Shown here: positions 25,565 to 34,000 of the stretch, one piece after another
How positions within the stretch are numbered: position 1 is the first letter of the stretch
Layout of the letters: each line of letters opens with the position of its first letter
NCBI GenBank assembly: GCA_963973795.1
Contig: CAXBAF010000017.1
Coordinates: 27,725 to 91,724 of the forward strand
Source of the DNA: UBA1926 sp002337215
GTDB lineage: Bacteria > Planctomycetota > Phycisphaerae > Phycisphaerales > UBA1924
Length of the DNA: 64,000 bases
Direction: 5' to 3'
Program-made: the position numbers and the translations under genes
Notes under the pieces: generated by a model
The model's input: the letters and a program-made list of their open reading frames with translations, nothing else
Databases searched by the model: none
What the model was told of the DNA's origin: nothing

Positions 25565-26487
25565 GCGAACGACCGAACCGCTCTCGAGGCCCTCGCGACC
25601 AGTCAAATCGCGACCGATCCGATCGGGACCGCCCGGACCGCGACGACGAATCCGGGTACGGCGCCCCGCGCGTCCGCCCTGGAAAGCGTCCCCCGCTGCG
25701 GGTCATGACGACGACGCTGTGGGAGTACCCCAGCCAGCACTACGACAGCGAGGGCAAGACCACGAAGGGCAAGCCGGTCGGCGCGGGCCGATCGACCATG
25801 CAGGGCGACAAGGAGTACGTCGGCGCGACGCCCAGCTGGCTCATCTGGCAACTGCTCCAGCGGTACACACGCGCCGGCGACACCGTGCTCGACCCGATGG
25901 TCGGGAGCGGGACGACGATCGACGTGTGCAAGGACCTCGGGCGTTCGCCGATCGGGTTCGATCTGGCGCCGTCGCGGGAGGACATCCGGCAGGGCGACGC
26001 GCGAGAGATCGATCTCGAGAACGAGAGCGTGGACTTCGTGTTCATCGATCCGCCCTACTCGACGCACATCGATTACTCGGACGACCGCCGTTGCATCGGC
26101 AAGCTCGACGCGGGCGAGGGCGGACTGGACAACGACAACAAGGGGCGGGGCCCGGGCGAGCCCCCGGAGATGATCGGGCAGGCGTACTACGAGGCGATGG
26201 AAGAAGTCATCGCCGAGTGCCACCGCGTGATGAAGAACCGGCGCTACCTGGGGCTCTATGTCAGCGACTCGTTCAAGAAGCAGAAGGGCGTAAAAGGCGG
26301 GCTGTTCATGCCGATCGGCTTCGAGCTCTTCTCGATCATGCGGGACTACTTCAAGCCCGTCGATATCGTCGCGGTCGTGCGGCACAACGCGAAGCTCAAA
26401 CGCGGCAACTGGCACAAGGCGGCCGAGGAGCAGAACTTCTTCCTGCGCGGGTTCAACTACCTGATGATCATGAAGAAAGAAGAATGA
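25561..26487 (+). CDS. Orphan DNA methyltransferase (N6-adenine/N4-cytosine type)
   Basis: 308 aa. SAM-dependent amino-methyltransferase. Motif I (SAM binding) is VLDPMVGSGTTIDV at 109-122, and the catalytic motif IV is FIDPPYS at 161-167. Motif I comes before motif IV, so the order is the alpha/gamma type and not that of the common beta class. The first 30 residues are an unusual charged repeat of Arg-Asp (DRSDRDRPDRD) that looks like a disordered tail. Start ATG at 25561 overlaps the nrnA stop by 4 nt. No restriction endonuclease or specificity subunit is adjacent, so it is probably solitary, with an epigenetic role. Target sequence cannot be inferred. RNA as substrate is not excluded. Confidence 0.85.
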   Translation: MSERPNRSRGPRDQSNRDRSDRDRPDRDDESGYGAPRVRPGKRPPLRVMTTTLWEYPSQHYDSEGKTTKGKPVGAGRSTMQGDKEYVGATPSWLIWQLLQRYTRAGDTVLDPMVGSGTTIDVCKDLGRSPIGFDLAPSREDIRQGDAREIDLENESVDFVFIDPPYSTHIDYSDDRRCIGKLDAGEGGLDNDNKGRGPGEPPEMIGQAYYEAMEEVIAECHRVMKNRRYLGLYVSDSFKKQKGVKGGLFMPIGFELFSIMRDYFKPVDIVAVVRHNAKLKRGNWHKAAEEQNFFLRGFNYLMIMKKEE

Positions 26488-26521
26488 GGCACTAGGCACT
26501 AGGCACTAGGCACTAGGCACT
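26487..26521 (+). repeat. Five-copy 7-bp tandem repeat at the methyltransferase gene end
   Basis: AGGCACT is repeated five times without error (26487-26521), followed by a partial sixth AGGCATC. The first base is the last base of the methyltransferase stop codon. A 7-bp unit changes frame on slippage, but it lies outside the coding sequence. Confidence 0.9.
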
Positions 26522-26536
26522 AGGCATCGGGATTGT

Positions 26537-26560
26537 GAGCCCCTCGCGCGAGCGAGGGGA
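26537..26560 (+). terminator. Conserved-sequence terminator, copy 1 (for the methyltransferase operon)
   Basis: GAGCCCCTCGC followed by GCGAGCGAGGGG: stem CCCCTCGC / GCGAGGGG in the sense of the upstream gene. No T-tract. The same sequence occurs five more times in the window. Confidence 0.65.
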
Positions 26561-26577
26561 GGCGTTCGCCGACCGGT

Positions 26578-26604
26578 TCCCCTCGCTTGCGCGAGGGGCT
26601 CGTT
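26578..26604 (-). terminator. Conserved-sequence terminator, copy 2 (for the GNAT gene)
   Basis: Reverse-oriented copy of the same element, CCCCTCGC-TTGC-GCGAGGGG-CTCGTT on the plus strand. On the minus strand it reads GAGCCCCTCGC...GCGAGGGG, which follows the GNAT gene. It makes a head-to-head pair with copy 1. Confidence 0.65.
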
Positions 26605-26675
26605 GGGATGGGGACATTCGGGGCCCTTGAAGAAAACAAGGGGCTCGGGAGAGGAATCGACTTCATTCAACGCGA

Positions 26676-27203
26676 TTAGGCGAGCCGGTAGTCGAGGACG
26701 AGCCCCGCGGTGTATCGGTCGGTTTCGGGTTCATGCGTCTCACCGACGCGGGTGAAGCCGGCGCGTTCGAGGATGCGGATCGACGCGGGGTTGGTCGCGA
26801 GCACGCGGGCGAGCAGCGGGCGCCGATCGATCTCGGCGAGGAACATCGCGACCGCGGCGGACGCGACGCCCTTGCCCCAATGCTCCCGGCCGATCCAGTA
26901 GCCGAGCATCCAGGTCGGCGTTCCGTTGTGCTCCGCCTCGAAGCACGCGACCCGGCCCGCGAGTTCACCGCCAACGACGATCGCCTGCTCGATGATCGTC
27001 TCGTCTCCGATGACCCGCTCCCAGTGGGCGATGAACGCCTCGCGATCGCGGGGCTTCACGCCGGCGAGCCGGCCCGATTCGGGGTCGGATTCGTGCTCGA
27101 ACAACACGGCGAGATCGTCCCGCGTGACGCGGCGCAGCTCAACCCGGGCGGCTCGCGCGCGCTCGTTGACCGTCCGACGAACGTCGCCGGGGCGTTTGCG
27201 CAT
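26676..27203 (-). CDS. GNAT-family N-acetyltransferase (RimJ/RimL-like)
   Basis: 175 aa from the ATG at 27203. Acetyl-CoA-dependent acetyltransferase. The acetyl-CoA loop region is MLGYWIGREHWGKGVASAAVAMFL, matching the Q/RxxGxG/A pattern, followed by the typical ATNPASIRILERAGFTRVGE. This resembles RimJ/RimL enzymes that modify ribosomal proteins or small amines; the substrate is not predictable. The start codon shares one base with the stop of the upstream exported dockerin gene (TGATG), so translation is coupled. A GTG one codon earlier is a less likely start. Confidence 0.87.
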   Translation of the reverse strand: MRKRPGDVRRTVNERARAARVELRRVTRDDLAVLFEHESDPESGRLAGVKPRDREAFIAHWERVIGDETIIEQAIVVGGELAGRVACFEAEHNGTPTWMLGYWIGREHWGKGVASAAVAMFLAEIDRRPLLARVLATNPASIRILERAGFTRVGETHEPETDRYTAGLVLDYRLA

Positions 27204-27988
27204 CACGGGCAGCCCGCGATAAAGGATGTCACGAACAGGCTGATGTCGCTCAGGTCGAACAGGCCGTCGGTGTTGAGGTCGGCGATGGCGTCCATCGAGA
27301 GGAAGCCGGCGGTGAAGGCGCTGATGTCGGCGAGGTCGAGGACGCCGAAGGGTGGAGCGAGGTCGGCGATGCAGGGAAGACGACCGAACTGCAGGTGGTC
27401 GAGCGCGTAGTCCGTGCTGAGTCCGGATTGCAGGATCACCCGGTCGATACCGATGGGATCGATGAATCCGTAGAAACGATCTTCGAGGCAGACGTTGATC
27501 AACTCCGCGACCTGAAACCCCGAGACTTGGCCCAGAGCAACGCCGTCCCGGAAGGCCGTGAGCGTGATCGGTGAGCTTTGGAGGGCGTCGGTCATGACGA
27601 GTCCGACATGAGTGGGGAGTCGCCCTCCTGGGAGCTCGGGAGCGAACAGAAACTCCAGGGCCGCCGCACCCGCCGAGTAGAATGCGCCCGTGACGACCCC
27701 GCCCGAGTTGCCGTTGTTGTCGATCGTGCCATCGTTGCCGTCGACTGAATCACCGTTCACATCGCTTCTGAGCAGCACGACCCCGTTGGTCGCGCTGGCC
27801 ACTGGTCCGTCGAGCACACCGTCCTCGAAGTCCTCAACGACGAACCCATCCGGTCCAAACGGAAGAGAAGCGAACGGGCTGTCCGCGGCTCGGAAATAGT
27901 TGGACGAGGGGTCGTGAAGGCCTTGCCCCGCGACAGGACCAGCCAGCCAGGCCGCGACGGCGGCGGAAATGAGCACTCGTACACGCAT
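27203..27988 (-). CDS. Exported protein with C-terminal GC-type dockerin module
   Basis: 261 aa. Signal peptide MRVRVLISAAVAAWLAGPVAGQG, then a beta-rich domain (about 40-200) containing FVVEDFEDGVLDG, a common opening of planctomycete secreted proteins, and DVNGDSVDGNDG, which could bind calcium. The last about 60 residues are the paired dockerin module: IADLAPPFGVLDLADISAF, then IADLNTDGLFDLSDISLF and VTSFIAGCP. AAGGAG lies 6 nt before the ATG at 27988. It is directly upstream of the GNAT gene with a 1-nt overlap, an unexpected partner for an exported protein. The function of the main domain is unknown. Confidence 0.82.
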   Translation of the reverse strand: MRVRVLISAAVAAWLAGPVAGQGLHDPSSNYFRAADSPFASLPFGPDGFVVEDFEDGVLDGPVASATNGVVLLRSDVNGDSVDGNDGTIDNNGNSGGVVTGAFYSAGAAALEFLFAPELPGGRLPTHVGLVMTDALQSSPITLTAFRDGVALGQVSGFQVAELINVCLEDRFYGFIDPIGIDRVILQSGLSTDYALDHLQFGRLPCIADLAPPFGVLDLADISAFTAGFLSMDAIADLNTDGLFDLSDISLFVTSFIAGCP

Positions 27989-28132
27989 CCCGGTCTCCTT
28001 CCGATCAGATATCGCCGAGCGTCAGATGTCTTTCACCTTGGTGTGACACTGCGAACGGCCATCCGAGTTGACTAACCACCACCCTACCGAAATGAGCCCA
28101 TTCGACCTATTAGATTCACCGGACGGGATGGA

Positions 28133-29053
28133 TCATGGGCACCCCCCGACGAACGAACTCACGAACAGGTTGATGTCGTCCAGGTCGAACAGCCCGTCCG
28201 CATTCAGATCCGCGAAGGGGGCGGCGTCCAGGAAGCCCGAGACAAAGGCGGTGATGTCGGCAAGGTCGAGCACGCCGAACGGTTCGGCGATGTCGGCCAG
28301 CGCGCACGACGGGATGTTGTAGCTGCCCGCGATCCCCATCACCACGCCCGGGGGCGGCTCGGTGAGCCCGGCGAAGTCCGCCGACAGCTCCAGGCGCACG
28401 GCCGGGTCGGACGGGTCCGTCACGATCACCTCCTGGCCGTACCCCCACTGCAGCGTATCGAGGTTGCGCCCAAGCAGGCTGATGGTCGGCAGGAGGGGCA
28501 GGTCGATCAGCGTCGGACCGGCGGGCAGCCCGTAGTAGGTCGAACCGAACGCGAGGCCGAATGTCGTGAGCAGGTGGTTCCACGCGGCGGCCTCGCCCGG
28601 CGCGCCGCCGAAGGGCGACCCGGTGCCGGCCAGCACCATCACCGAGCCCCCGCGCCCGATGTACTCGGCGAGAACCGGGGCGTTGGCGGGCCCGGACCCC
28701 AGGCCGCCGCTCAGGAAGACACCGTCGTACAAAGCCAGACCGTCGGCGGAGAAGTCCAGCCCGGGCGGGTTCACCGAGACGGCGTGCCCCGCGGCTCCGA
28801 GCACCCCGGAAAACTCGACGCCGTACGCGTATGGGTTGGTGCTGTAGACGAGGAACGACCCGATCTCTCCCGGAGAGAAGTACTCGGCGACATTGAGCGC
28901 GAACTGGGTCGTGGCCGCCCGATCTTCGTCGAACGCGGCGTCGCTGACGACCCACTCATCACCAAAGACGACGAGCTTCCCCGACCCGCCTTCCCCCGCC
29001 GGAGCCAGGGCAGCAGACAAGAACACACCAAAAACGGCCATCTCCCTCAACAT
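28133..29053 (-). CDS. Exported protein with glutamine-amidotransferase-like fold and GC-type dockerin module
   Basis: 306 aa. Signal peptide MLREMAVFGVFLSAALAPAGEG. Residues about 25-180 look like a class I glutamine amidotransferase/ThuA-type flavodoxin-like domain: KLVVFGDEWVVSD, TQFALNVAEYFS, GSFLVYSTNPYAYG, LYDGVFLSGG and YIGRGGSVMVLAGTG. I see no catalytic Cys in the nucleophile position, so it is probably a binding or scaffold domain. The C-terminal dockerin is LADIAEPFGVLDLADITAF, then FADLNADGLFDLDDINLF and VSSFVGGCP. GGAG lies 6 nt before the ATG at 29053. It sits upstream of the 27203-27988 dockerin gene on the same strand. The fold call is moderate, the exported dockerin call good. 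Confidence 0.78.
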   Translation of the reverse strand: MLREMAVFGVFLSAALAPAGEGGSGKLVVFGDEWVVSDAAFDEDRAATTQFALNVAEYFSPGEIGSFLVYSTNPYAYGVEFSGVLGAAGHAVSVNPPGLDFSADGLALYDGVFLSGGLGSGPANAPVLAEYIGRGGSVMVLAGTGSPFGGAPGEAAAWNHLLTTFGLAFGSTYYGLPAGPTLIDLPLLPTISLLGRNLDTLQWGYGQEVIVTDPSDPAVRLELSADFAGLTEPPPGVVMGIAGSYNIPSCALADIAEPFGVLDLADITAFVSGFLDAAPFADLNADGLFDLDDINLFVSSFVGGCP

Positions 29054-29314
29054 GGTGATCTCCTCTCACCAGAATTTTATGACCGCCGCACGGGCTTCTC
29101 CACGCGGCCCAGGTGGTCTCGTTGTCGAGCCTCGCCCCACCTTTTCCGCCGACGGCCCCCGCCCGTCGGCCCGGGGCTCGCAGATGCGGGCGTCGCCCCG
29201 TAGACATCTCTCGATCGCACCTCGGGGGCGACATCGGGGGGCATCGGCGGGGGTGCGGATCCGATCCCCGGCTACGATCCCGCTGATTCCGGAATGCAGA
29301 CGAGGATCCCTCCC

Positions 29315-32206
29315 ATGACCAGCCTCTCCAGCGCCGCCGCCGTGCGCCGATCGTTCATCGAGTTCTTCGAGGGCAAGGCGCACACCTTTACGCCATCGTC
29401 GCCCGCGGTGCCGCACGACGACCCGACGCTGATGTTCACCAACGCGGGGATGAACCAGTTCAAGCCCGTCTTCCTCGGCAATGTGGGTGAGAACAGCCCG
29501 CTCGCGGGTCTGAAACGGGCGGTGAACACCCAGAAGTGCATCCGAGCGGGGGGCAAGCACAACGACCTCGAGGACGTGGGCAAGGACACCTATCACCACA
29601 CGTTCTTCGAGATGCTCGGCAACTGGTCGTTCGGGGATTTCTTCAAGAAGGAAGCCATCGACTGGGCGTGGGAGCTGCTCACGGACGTCTGGGGCATCGA
29701 CCGCACAAGGCTCTACGCGACCTACTTCGGGGGCGATGAGAAACTCGGGCTCGGGCCCGACCTCGAGGCCCGTGACTTCTGGCTCCAGCACCTGCCCGAG
29801 AACCGCGTGATCCCGGGGGATGTCAAGGACAACTTCTGGGAGATGGGCGACACGGGTCCCTGCGGGCCGTGCTCGGAATTGCACTACGACCGGATCGGCG
29901 GGGGGCGGAACGCCGCGAAGCGCGTCAACGCGGATGTCGAGGACGTCATCGAGATCTGGAACCTCGTGTTCATCCAGTACGACCGGCAGGCGGACGGCTC
30001 GCTCAAACCCCTCCCCGACAAGCACATCGACACCGGGATGGGCCTCGAGCGGATCGCGGGCATCCTCAAGGGCGTGGACTCCAACTACGACACCGACCTG
30101 TTCACGCCCATCTTCGGGGCGATCGAACGCATCACGGGCGCGCGCGGCTACCGCGGCAGGTTCGGGAGCGAGGACGCCGACGGGATCGATACCGCGTACC
30201 GCGTCATCGCCGACCACGTGCGCACGCTGACGATCGCGCTAACCGACGGAGCCGTCCCCGGCAACGAGGGCCGCGGGTATGTGCTGCGTCGGATCCTGAG
30301 AAGGGCCGTCCGGTTTGGTCGGCAGACCCTGGGCGCGAAGCCGGGCTTCTTCAGCCAGTTGGTGCCGGTCGTCGTCGAGCACATGGGCGAGGCGTTCCCG
30401 GAACTGAAGCGCGACCCGCAGCGCGTGATCGACCTGATCTACGACGAGGAAGAGAGCTTCGGCAAGACGCTCGACCGCGGCATCACGCTCTTCGGCGAGG
30501 CCGCCCAGACCGCGGGCGAGGGCGGAGAGATCTCCGGCGAGGACGCGTTCAAGCTCTACGACACGTACGGCTTCCCGGTGGACCTCACCATGCTCATGGC
30601 GGAAGAACGCGGGATGACCGTGGACGTCAAGGGCTTCGAGACCGCGATGGAGGCGCAGAAGTCCCGCTCCCGCGCGGGCGCGAAGAGCGGCGGCGACGCC
30701 GGCATCACGCTCGACGCCGAGGCCGTCGCCGGGCTCCGGCACATGAATGTCAAGGAAACCGCCGACGCCGACAAGTTCCACGGGCGTGAGATCAAAGCGA
30801 CCGTCCGCGCGATCTGGGACGGCAAAAACTTCGACGAGTGGGTCGATACGAACATCGCGGGGATGCGTCGCGTCGGCGTGATCCTCGACAAGACAAACTT
30901 CTACGCGGAGATGGGCGGGCAGGTCGCCGACTCCGGGAAGATCAGCGTCTCGCGCGAAGCCAAGTCGGGGATCGGCAAGAACCAGGGCAACGGCGGCACG
31001 TTCATCGTCGAGGACACCCAGTCGTTCGGCGGCTTCGTCATGCACATCGGGCGGGTCAAGAAGGGCGAGATCCGCGTGGGCGACGACGTCGTCTGCACGC
31101 TCGACGGCGACCGGAGGCTGTCCATCGCCTCGAATCACACCGCGACGCACCTGCTCAACCTCGGGCTGCGGCGCGTGCTCGGAGGCGTGGTCGATCAGAA
31201 AGGCTCGCTCGTCGACGACTCCAAACTCCGCTTCGATTTCACGCAGAACGGCGCGGTGACACCCGAGCAGTTGGGGCAGACCGAGCGGATCGTCCGCGAT
31301 GCGATCGCGTCGGATCTGCCTGTCCACGCCGATCTCGCGGAACTGTCCAGGGCCCGCGAGATCAACGGGCTGCGGGCCGTGTTCGGGGAGACGTACCCCG
31401 ATCCCGTCCGCGTCGTCTCGATCGGGGCGAAGGTCGATGATCTCATCGCGAACCCCGCGGAGGAGAAGTGGGCGGACCTGAGCGTCGAATTCTGCGGGGG
31501 CACGCATCTCGTCTCAACGGGCGAGGCGAAGGCGTTCGCGCTCGTGCAGGAGGAGGCCGTTGCCAAGGGCATCCGCCGGGTCGTCGGGCTCACCGGCGCC
31601 GCGGCGATGGCGGCGCACGCCGCGGCCGACACGCTCGCGGGCCGCATCGAGGCCGCATCGAAACTCAAGGGCGACGACCTCAAGAGCGAGCAGCACGACC
31701 TCGCCGTCCAGATCGACGAGATGACGCTGCCCGCCGCGCGCAAGGCCGAACTCCGCAAAGAACTCGCGGGCCTGGCCGAGAAGATCAAGCAGGCCGAGAA
31801 GGCGAAAGCGGGCGAGCGTGCCGCCGACGCCGCCCGGCTCGCGTCGGTCCTCGCGGGCTCGGCCGAGTCCTCGCTCGATCCCTACTTCGTCTCGACGATC
31901 GAGGTCGGCTCCGACCGCGGCGCGTTGCAGGCCGCAATGAAGACGATCACCGACCGCGTGCCCCGCAAGGCCGTGATGCTGATGAGCCCCGACGAGGACG
32001 CGGGCAAGGTCGCCGTGATGGCGATGGTGCCCAAGGACCAGCAGGGCAAGCTCAAGGCGGGCGACTGGGTCCGTGAGACGGTCGGCGTGATGGGCGGCAA
32101 GGGCGGCGGCAAGCCCGACAGCGCCCAGGGCGCGGGCGCGGAGATCGGCAAGGTCCGCGATGCGATCAAGGCCGCGGAGACGTTCGCGGGGTCGAAGGTG
32201 ATGTGA
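29315..32206 (+). CDS. alaS: Alanyl-tRNA synthetase
   Basis: 963 aa. Charges tRNA-Ala and removes mischarged Ser/Gly. The class II catalytic core starts VRRSFIEFFEGKAH and includes FTNAGMNQFKPVFLG and KHNDLEDVGKDTYHHTFFEMLGNWSFGDFFKKEA. The editing domain has the zinc motif SNHTATHLLN (HxxxH) with CGGTHLVSTGE. The C-Ala domain lies at about 840-963 and ends with GGKGGGKPDSAQGAG. The length is about 85 residues above the E. coli enzyme, partly from an insertion (KSGIGKNQGNGG) in the editing region. The ATG at 29315 is preferred because GAGG lies 10 nt upstream; an ATG at 29294 is also possible. It diverges from the 28133-29053 dockerin gene. Confidence 0.96.
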   Translation: MTSLSSAAAVRRSFIEFFEGKAHTFTPSSPAVPHDDPTLMFTNAGMNQFKPVFLGNVGENSPLAGLKRAVNTQKCIRAGGKHNDLEDVGKDTYHHTFFEMLGNWSFGDFFKKEAIDWAWELLTDVWGIDRTRLYATYFGGDEKLGLGPDLEARDFWLQHLPENRVIPGDVKDNFWEMGDTGPCGPCSELHYDRIGGGRNAAKRVNADVEDVIEIWNLVFIQYDRQADGSLKPLPDKHIDTGMGLERIAGILKGVDSNYDTDLFTPIFGAIERITGARGYRGRFGSEDADGIDTAYRVIADHVRTLTIALTDGAVPGNEGRGYVLRRILRRAVRFGRQTLGAKPGFFSQLVPVVVEHMGEAFPELKRDPQRVIDLIYDEEESFGKTLDRGITLFGEAAQTAGEGGEISGEDAFKLYDTYGFPVDLTMLMAEERGMTVDVKGFETAMEAQKSRSRAGAKSGGDAGITLDAEAVAGLRHMNVKETADADKFHGREIKATVRAIWDGKNFDEWVDTNIAGMRRVGVILDKTNFYAEMGGQVADSGKISVSREAKSGIGKNQGNGGTFIVEDTQSFGGFVMHIGRVKKGEIRVGDDVVCTLDGDRRLSIASNHTATHLLNLGLRRVLGGVVDQKGSLVDDSKLRFDFTQNGAVTPEQLGQTERIVRDAIASDLPVHADLAELSRAREINGLRAVFGETYPDPVRVVSIGAKVDDLIANPAEEKWADLSVEFCGGTHLVSTGEAKAFALVQEEAVAKGIRRVVGLTGAAAMAAHAAADTLAGRIEAASKLKGDDLKSEQHDLAVQIDEMTLPAARKAELRKELAGLAEKIKQAEKAKAGERAADAARLASVLAGSAESSLDPYFVSTIEVGSDRGALQAAMKTITDRVPRKAVMLMSPDEDAGKVAVMAMVPKDQQGKLKAGDWVRETVGVMGGKGGGKPDSAQGAGAEIGKVRDAIKAAETFAGSKVM

Positions 32207-32233
32207 ACGTTTTCCTGAATCCCAGTGCCAACA

Positions 32234-32254
32234 TCTCCCCGGTCGCCGGGGAGA
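32234..32254. terminator. Hairpin between alaS and the nitroreductase gene
   Basis: Perfect 9-bp stem TCTCCCCGG / CCGGGGAGA with a TCG loop (32234-32254) in the 96-nt gap between convergent genes. No T-tract follows, so it may be a symmetric bidirectional or rho-assisted terminator. Confidence 0.6.
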
Positions 32255-32302
32255 GGTCCGCGGAGCCCGCGAACCGCGTCAGATCATCGCTCGCCCAAAT
32301 CC

Positions 32303-32905
32303 TCAGAACCGATCCGTCACCACCACCTCGCTCAGCGGCAACTGCCCCCCCTTCGGCAGCGGATCCTTCGTCCTCTTGCCGATCGCGATCAACGGGCCCA
32401 TCGCGTGGTCCGCGGGAAGATTGATCAGCCCGGCCACCTTCTCGATGTCGAACCCGATCATCGGGCACGAGTCGTAGCCGAGGTCTTTGGCCGCGAGCAT
32501 GATGGTCTGCATCGCCATCCCGATCGACCGCTGCGCCTCGTCGCGCTGAAGCCACTCGCGCCCCTCGTGGAAGGGACCCATCCACCCCACCAACAGGTCG
32601 GCGATCTCTTTGGGCGCGTTCTTCCAGTACCGCTCGGGCGATTTCGACCACGCCTTCATGTCCGCGGTCATCGCGATCAGCACGCTCGCGTCGGTCATCT
32701 GGGCCTGGTCGTTCCCGTTCGCACGGACCTGTGCGCGCAACTCCGGATCCTTGATGACCACGAACCGCCAGTGCTGGATGTTGAAACTCGTCGGCGACTG
32801 GACCGCGGCCTCGAGGATCTTCGTCAAATCCGACTCGGGCATCTCGTGGTTTGCGTCGAATTCCTTCACGGCTCGGCGGGCGTAGATCGTTTCGAATGTG
32901 TCCAT
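32303..32905 (-). CDS. Nitroreductase-family FMN oxidoreductase
   Basis: 200 aa from the ATG at 32905. NAD(P)H-dependent, FMN-binding enzyme that reduces nitro or quinone-like compounds. The FMN-binding start IYARRAVKEFD is followed by ILEAAVQSPTSFNIQHWRFVV, then IGMAMQTIMLAAKDLGYDSCPMIGFD and HAMGPLIAIGKRT, all typical. The length fits the HgNfsB-like subgroup. The physiological substrate is unknown. It converges with alaS and diverges from atpZ, with 118 nt between the latter two starts. Confidence 0.9.
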   Translation of the reverse strand: MDTFETIYARRAVKEFDANHEMPESDLTKILEAAVQSPTSFNIQHWRFVVIKDPELRAQVRANGNDQAQMTDASVLIAMTADMKAWSKSPERYWKNAPKEIADLLVGWMGPFHEGREWLQRDEAQRSIGMAMQTIMLAAKDLGYDSCPMIGFDIEKVAGLINLPADHAMGPLIAIGKRTKDPLPKGGQLPLSEVVVTDRF

Positions 32906-33023
32906 CGAATGGCTCCGTTTGTGCAATCGGATCGAGTGGTGCGCGGGTGTACTCGTGAAGCGGAATACGCGGGCTTGAAGATACCGGCCGCGGGCAGGCG
33001 GTATTCCCCGGTACGCTTTCGGC

Positions 33024-33302
33024 ATGCCCTCCCAGCAGATGCGAGCATGGTCGGTCGGCCTCGACATGGCGTACGCCGCCGGGGGGATGCTGCTGCTCGG
33101 GGCGGGCATCGACTGGCTGGCGGGGACCAAGCCCTGGTGGATGCTGAGCCTGGGGCTGCTGGGGCTCGTCGTCGGGATGTACCGTTTCATCCACGACGCG
33201 ATGCGCATGAACTCGGCCTCGAGCCGGCCGCCGCGAAAACCACCAAACCCGATCAACGACCAATCAAAGGGCCGGTCCAGGCCGCCCGGCTCGTCTGACT
33301 GA
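33024..33302 (+). CDS. atpZ: ATP synthase accessory protein AtpZ-like
   Basis: 92 aa. Two transmembrane helices, GLDMAYAAGGMLLLGAGIDWLAG and WWMLSLGLLGLVVGMYRFIHDA, match the small AtpZ/ATPase_gene1 family, which is found beside atpI and is proposed to help Mg/Ca transport or rotor assembly of F1Fo-ATPase. A basic Pro/Ser tail follows. It is the first gene of the Fo cluster, 200 nt before atpI. The position supports the family call even though the protein is short. Confidence 0.82.
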   Translation: MPSQQMRAWSVGLDMAYAAGGMLLLGAGIDWLAGTKPWWMLSLGLLGLVVGMYRFIHDAMRMNSASSRPPRKPPNPINDQSKGRSRPPGSSD

Positions 33303-33502
33303 ACGAGAAAGAAACCCGCGAGACGAGAGAAAGCAGGCCGGGACCGCTCGCCGGGGCGGTGCGTGACCGCTATTCTTTGCCCCCGGAATTTTGGTCGCGG
33401 GTCGGGATGCCCGCGACCCATCCGAAGACAGCCCGGCGACCCTCCGACCCTGTCCAGAACCGGCCCAACGGGGCCCCATACGAAGCGAAAATCGGCCCAA
33501 CG

Positions 33503-34000
33503 ATGACCGACCGCACACCCCAGCCCGACACCGTGTCCCTCGCCGGCGGCGAGCGCGCGCACGACGTCGCGTCCCCCGCGGGCCGGCTCGTCCCGGTCAT
33601 CGGGCTCTGGGGCGGGGGCGCGGCCCTCCTCGCGATCGCGATCGCCTGGAGCCGGGGTGTCTCGGATTCGGCGGCGATCGGCGCGGTGACGGTCTTCGCG
33701 GCCGCCGCGGCCGGGGTTCTTCTCCTGTTGAAACTGGCGCCCCGCCCGATCGCCAAGTGGGCGTTCCCGGTGCTGGGGGCCCAGATGGTGCGCACGATGC
33801 TCGCCCCGGCGCTCGGGCTCGCGGTCTACTTCCTGACCGTCCCGATGATGCAGACCGAGCCCAAGGCGTTCTGGTTGACCCTGCTCGCGGTCTCGGCGGC
33901 GATGCTCGTCGGCGAAACGATCGCGGTCTCGAACATGTTCGGCTCGGCGAGCCGGTCCTCCCAAGGGGACACCAACGCCGGGCGGGAGGCAGTCGCGTGA
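33503..34000 (+). CDS. atpI: ATP synthase subunit I-like protein
   Basis: 165 aa from the ATG at 33503. Four transmembrane helices: VPVIGLWGGGAALLAIAIAW, AAIGAVTVFAAAAAGVLLLL, WAFPVLGAQMVRTMLAPALGLAVYFL and AFWLTLLAVSAAMLVGETIA. This is the AtpI layout; AtpI helps assemble the c-ring in some bacteria. The sequence is poorly conserved, so the call rests on topology and position directly upstream of atpB. The stop TGA shares a base with the atpB ATG (TGATG), giving coupling. No strong Shine-Dalgarno precedes the ATG; an ATG at 33407 is an alternative. Confidence 0.72.
   Translation: MTDRTPQPDTVSLAGGERAHDVASPAGRLVPVIGLWGGGAALLAIAIAWSRGVSDSAAIGAVTVFAAAAAGVLLLLKLAPRPIAKWAFPVLGAQMVRTMLAPALGLAVYFLTVPMMQTEPKAFWLTLLAVSAAMLVGETIAVSNMFGSASRSSQGDTNAGREAVA

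Noticed and set aside
25561..26487. Restriction-modification system
   Set aside because: No endonuclease or specificity gene flanks the methyltransferase; upstream is coupled ribF-nrnA and downstream is a GNAT gene.
26487..26604. Possible CRISPR array
   Set aside because: The repeats are 7-bp back-to-back units with no spacers, followed by terminator hairpins; no cas genes are near.
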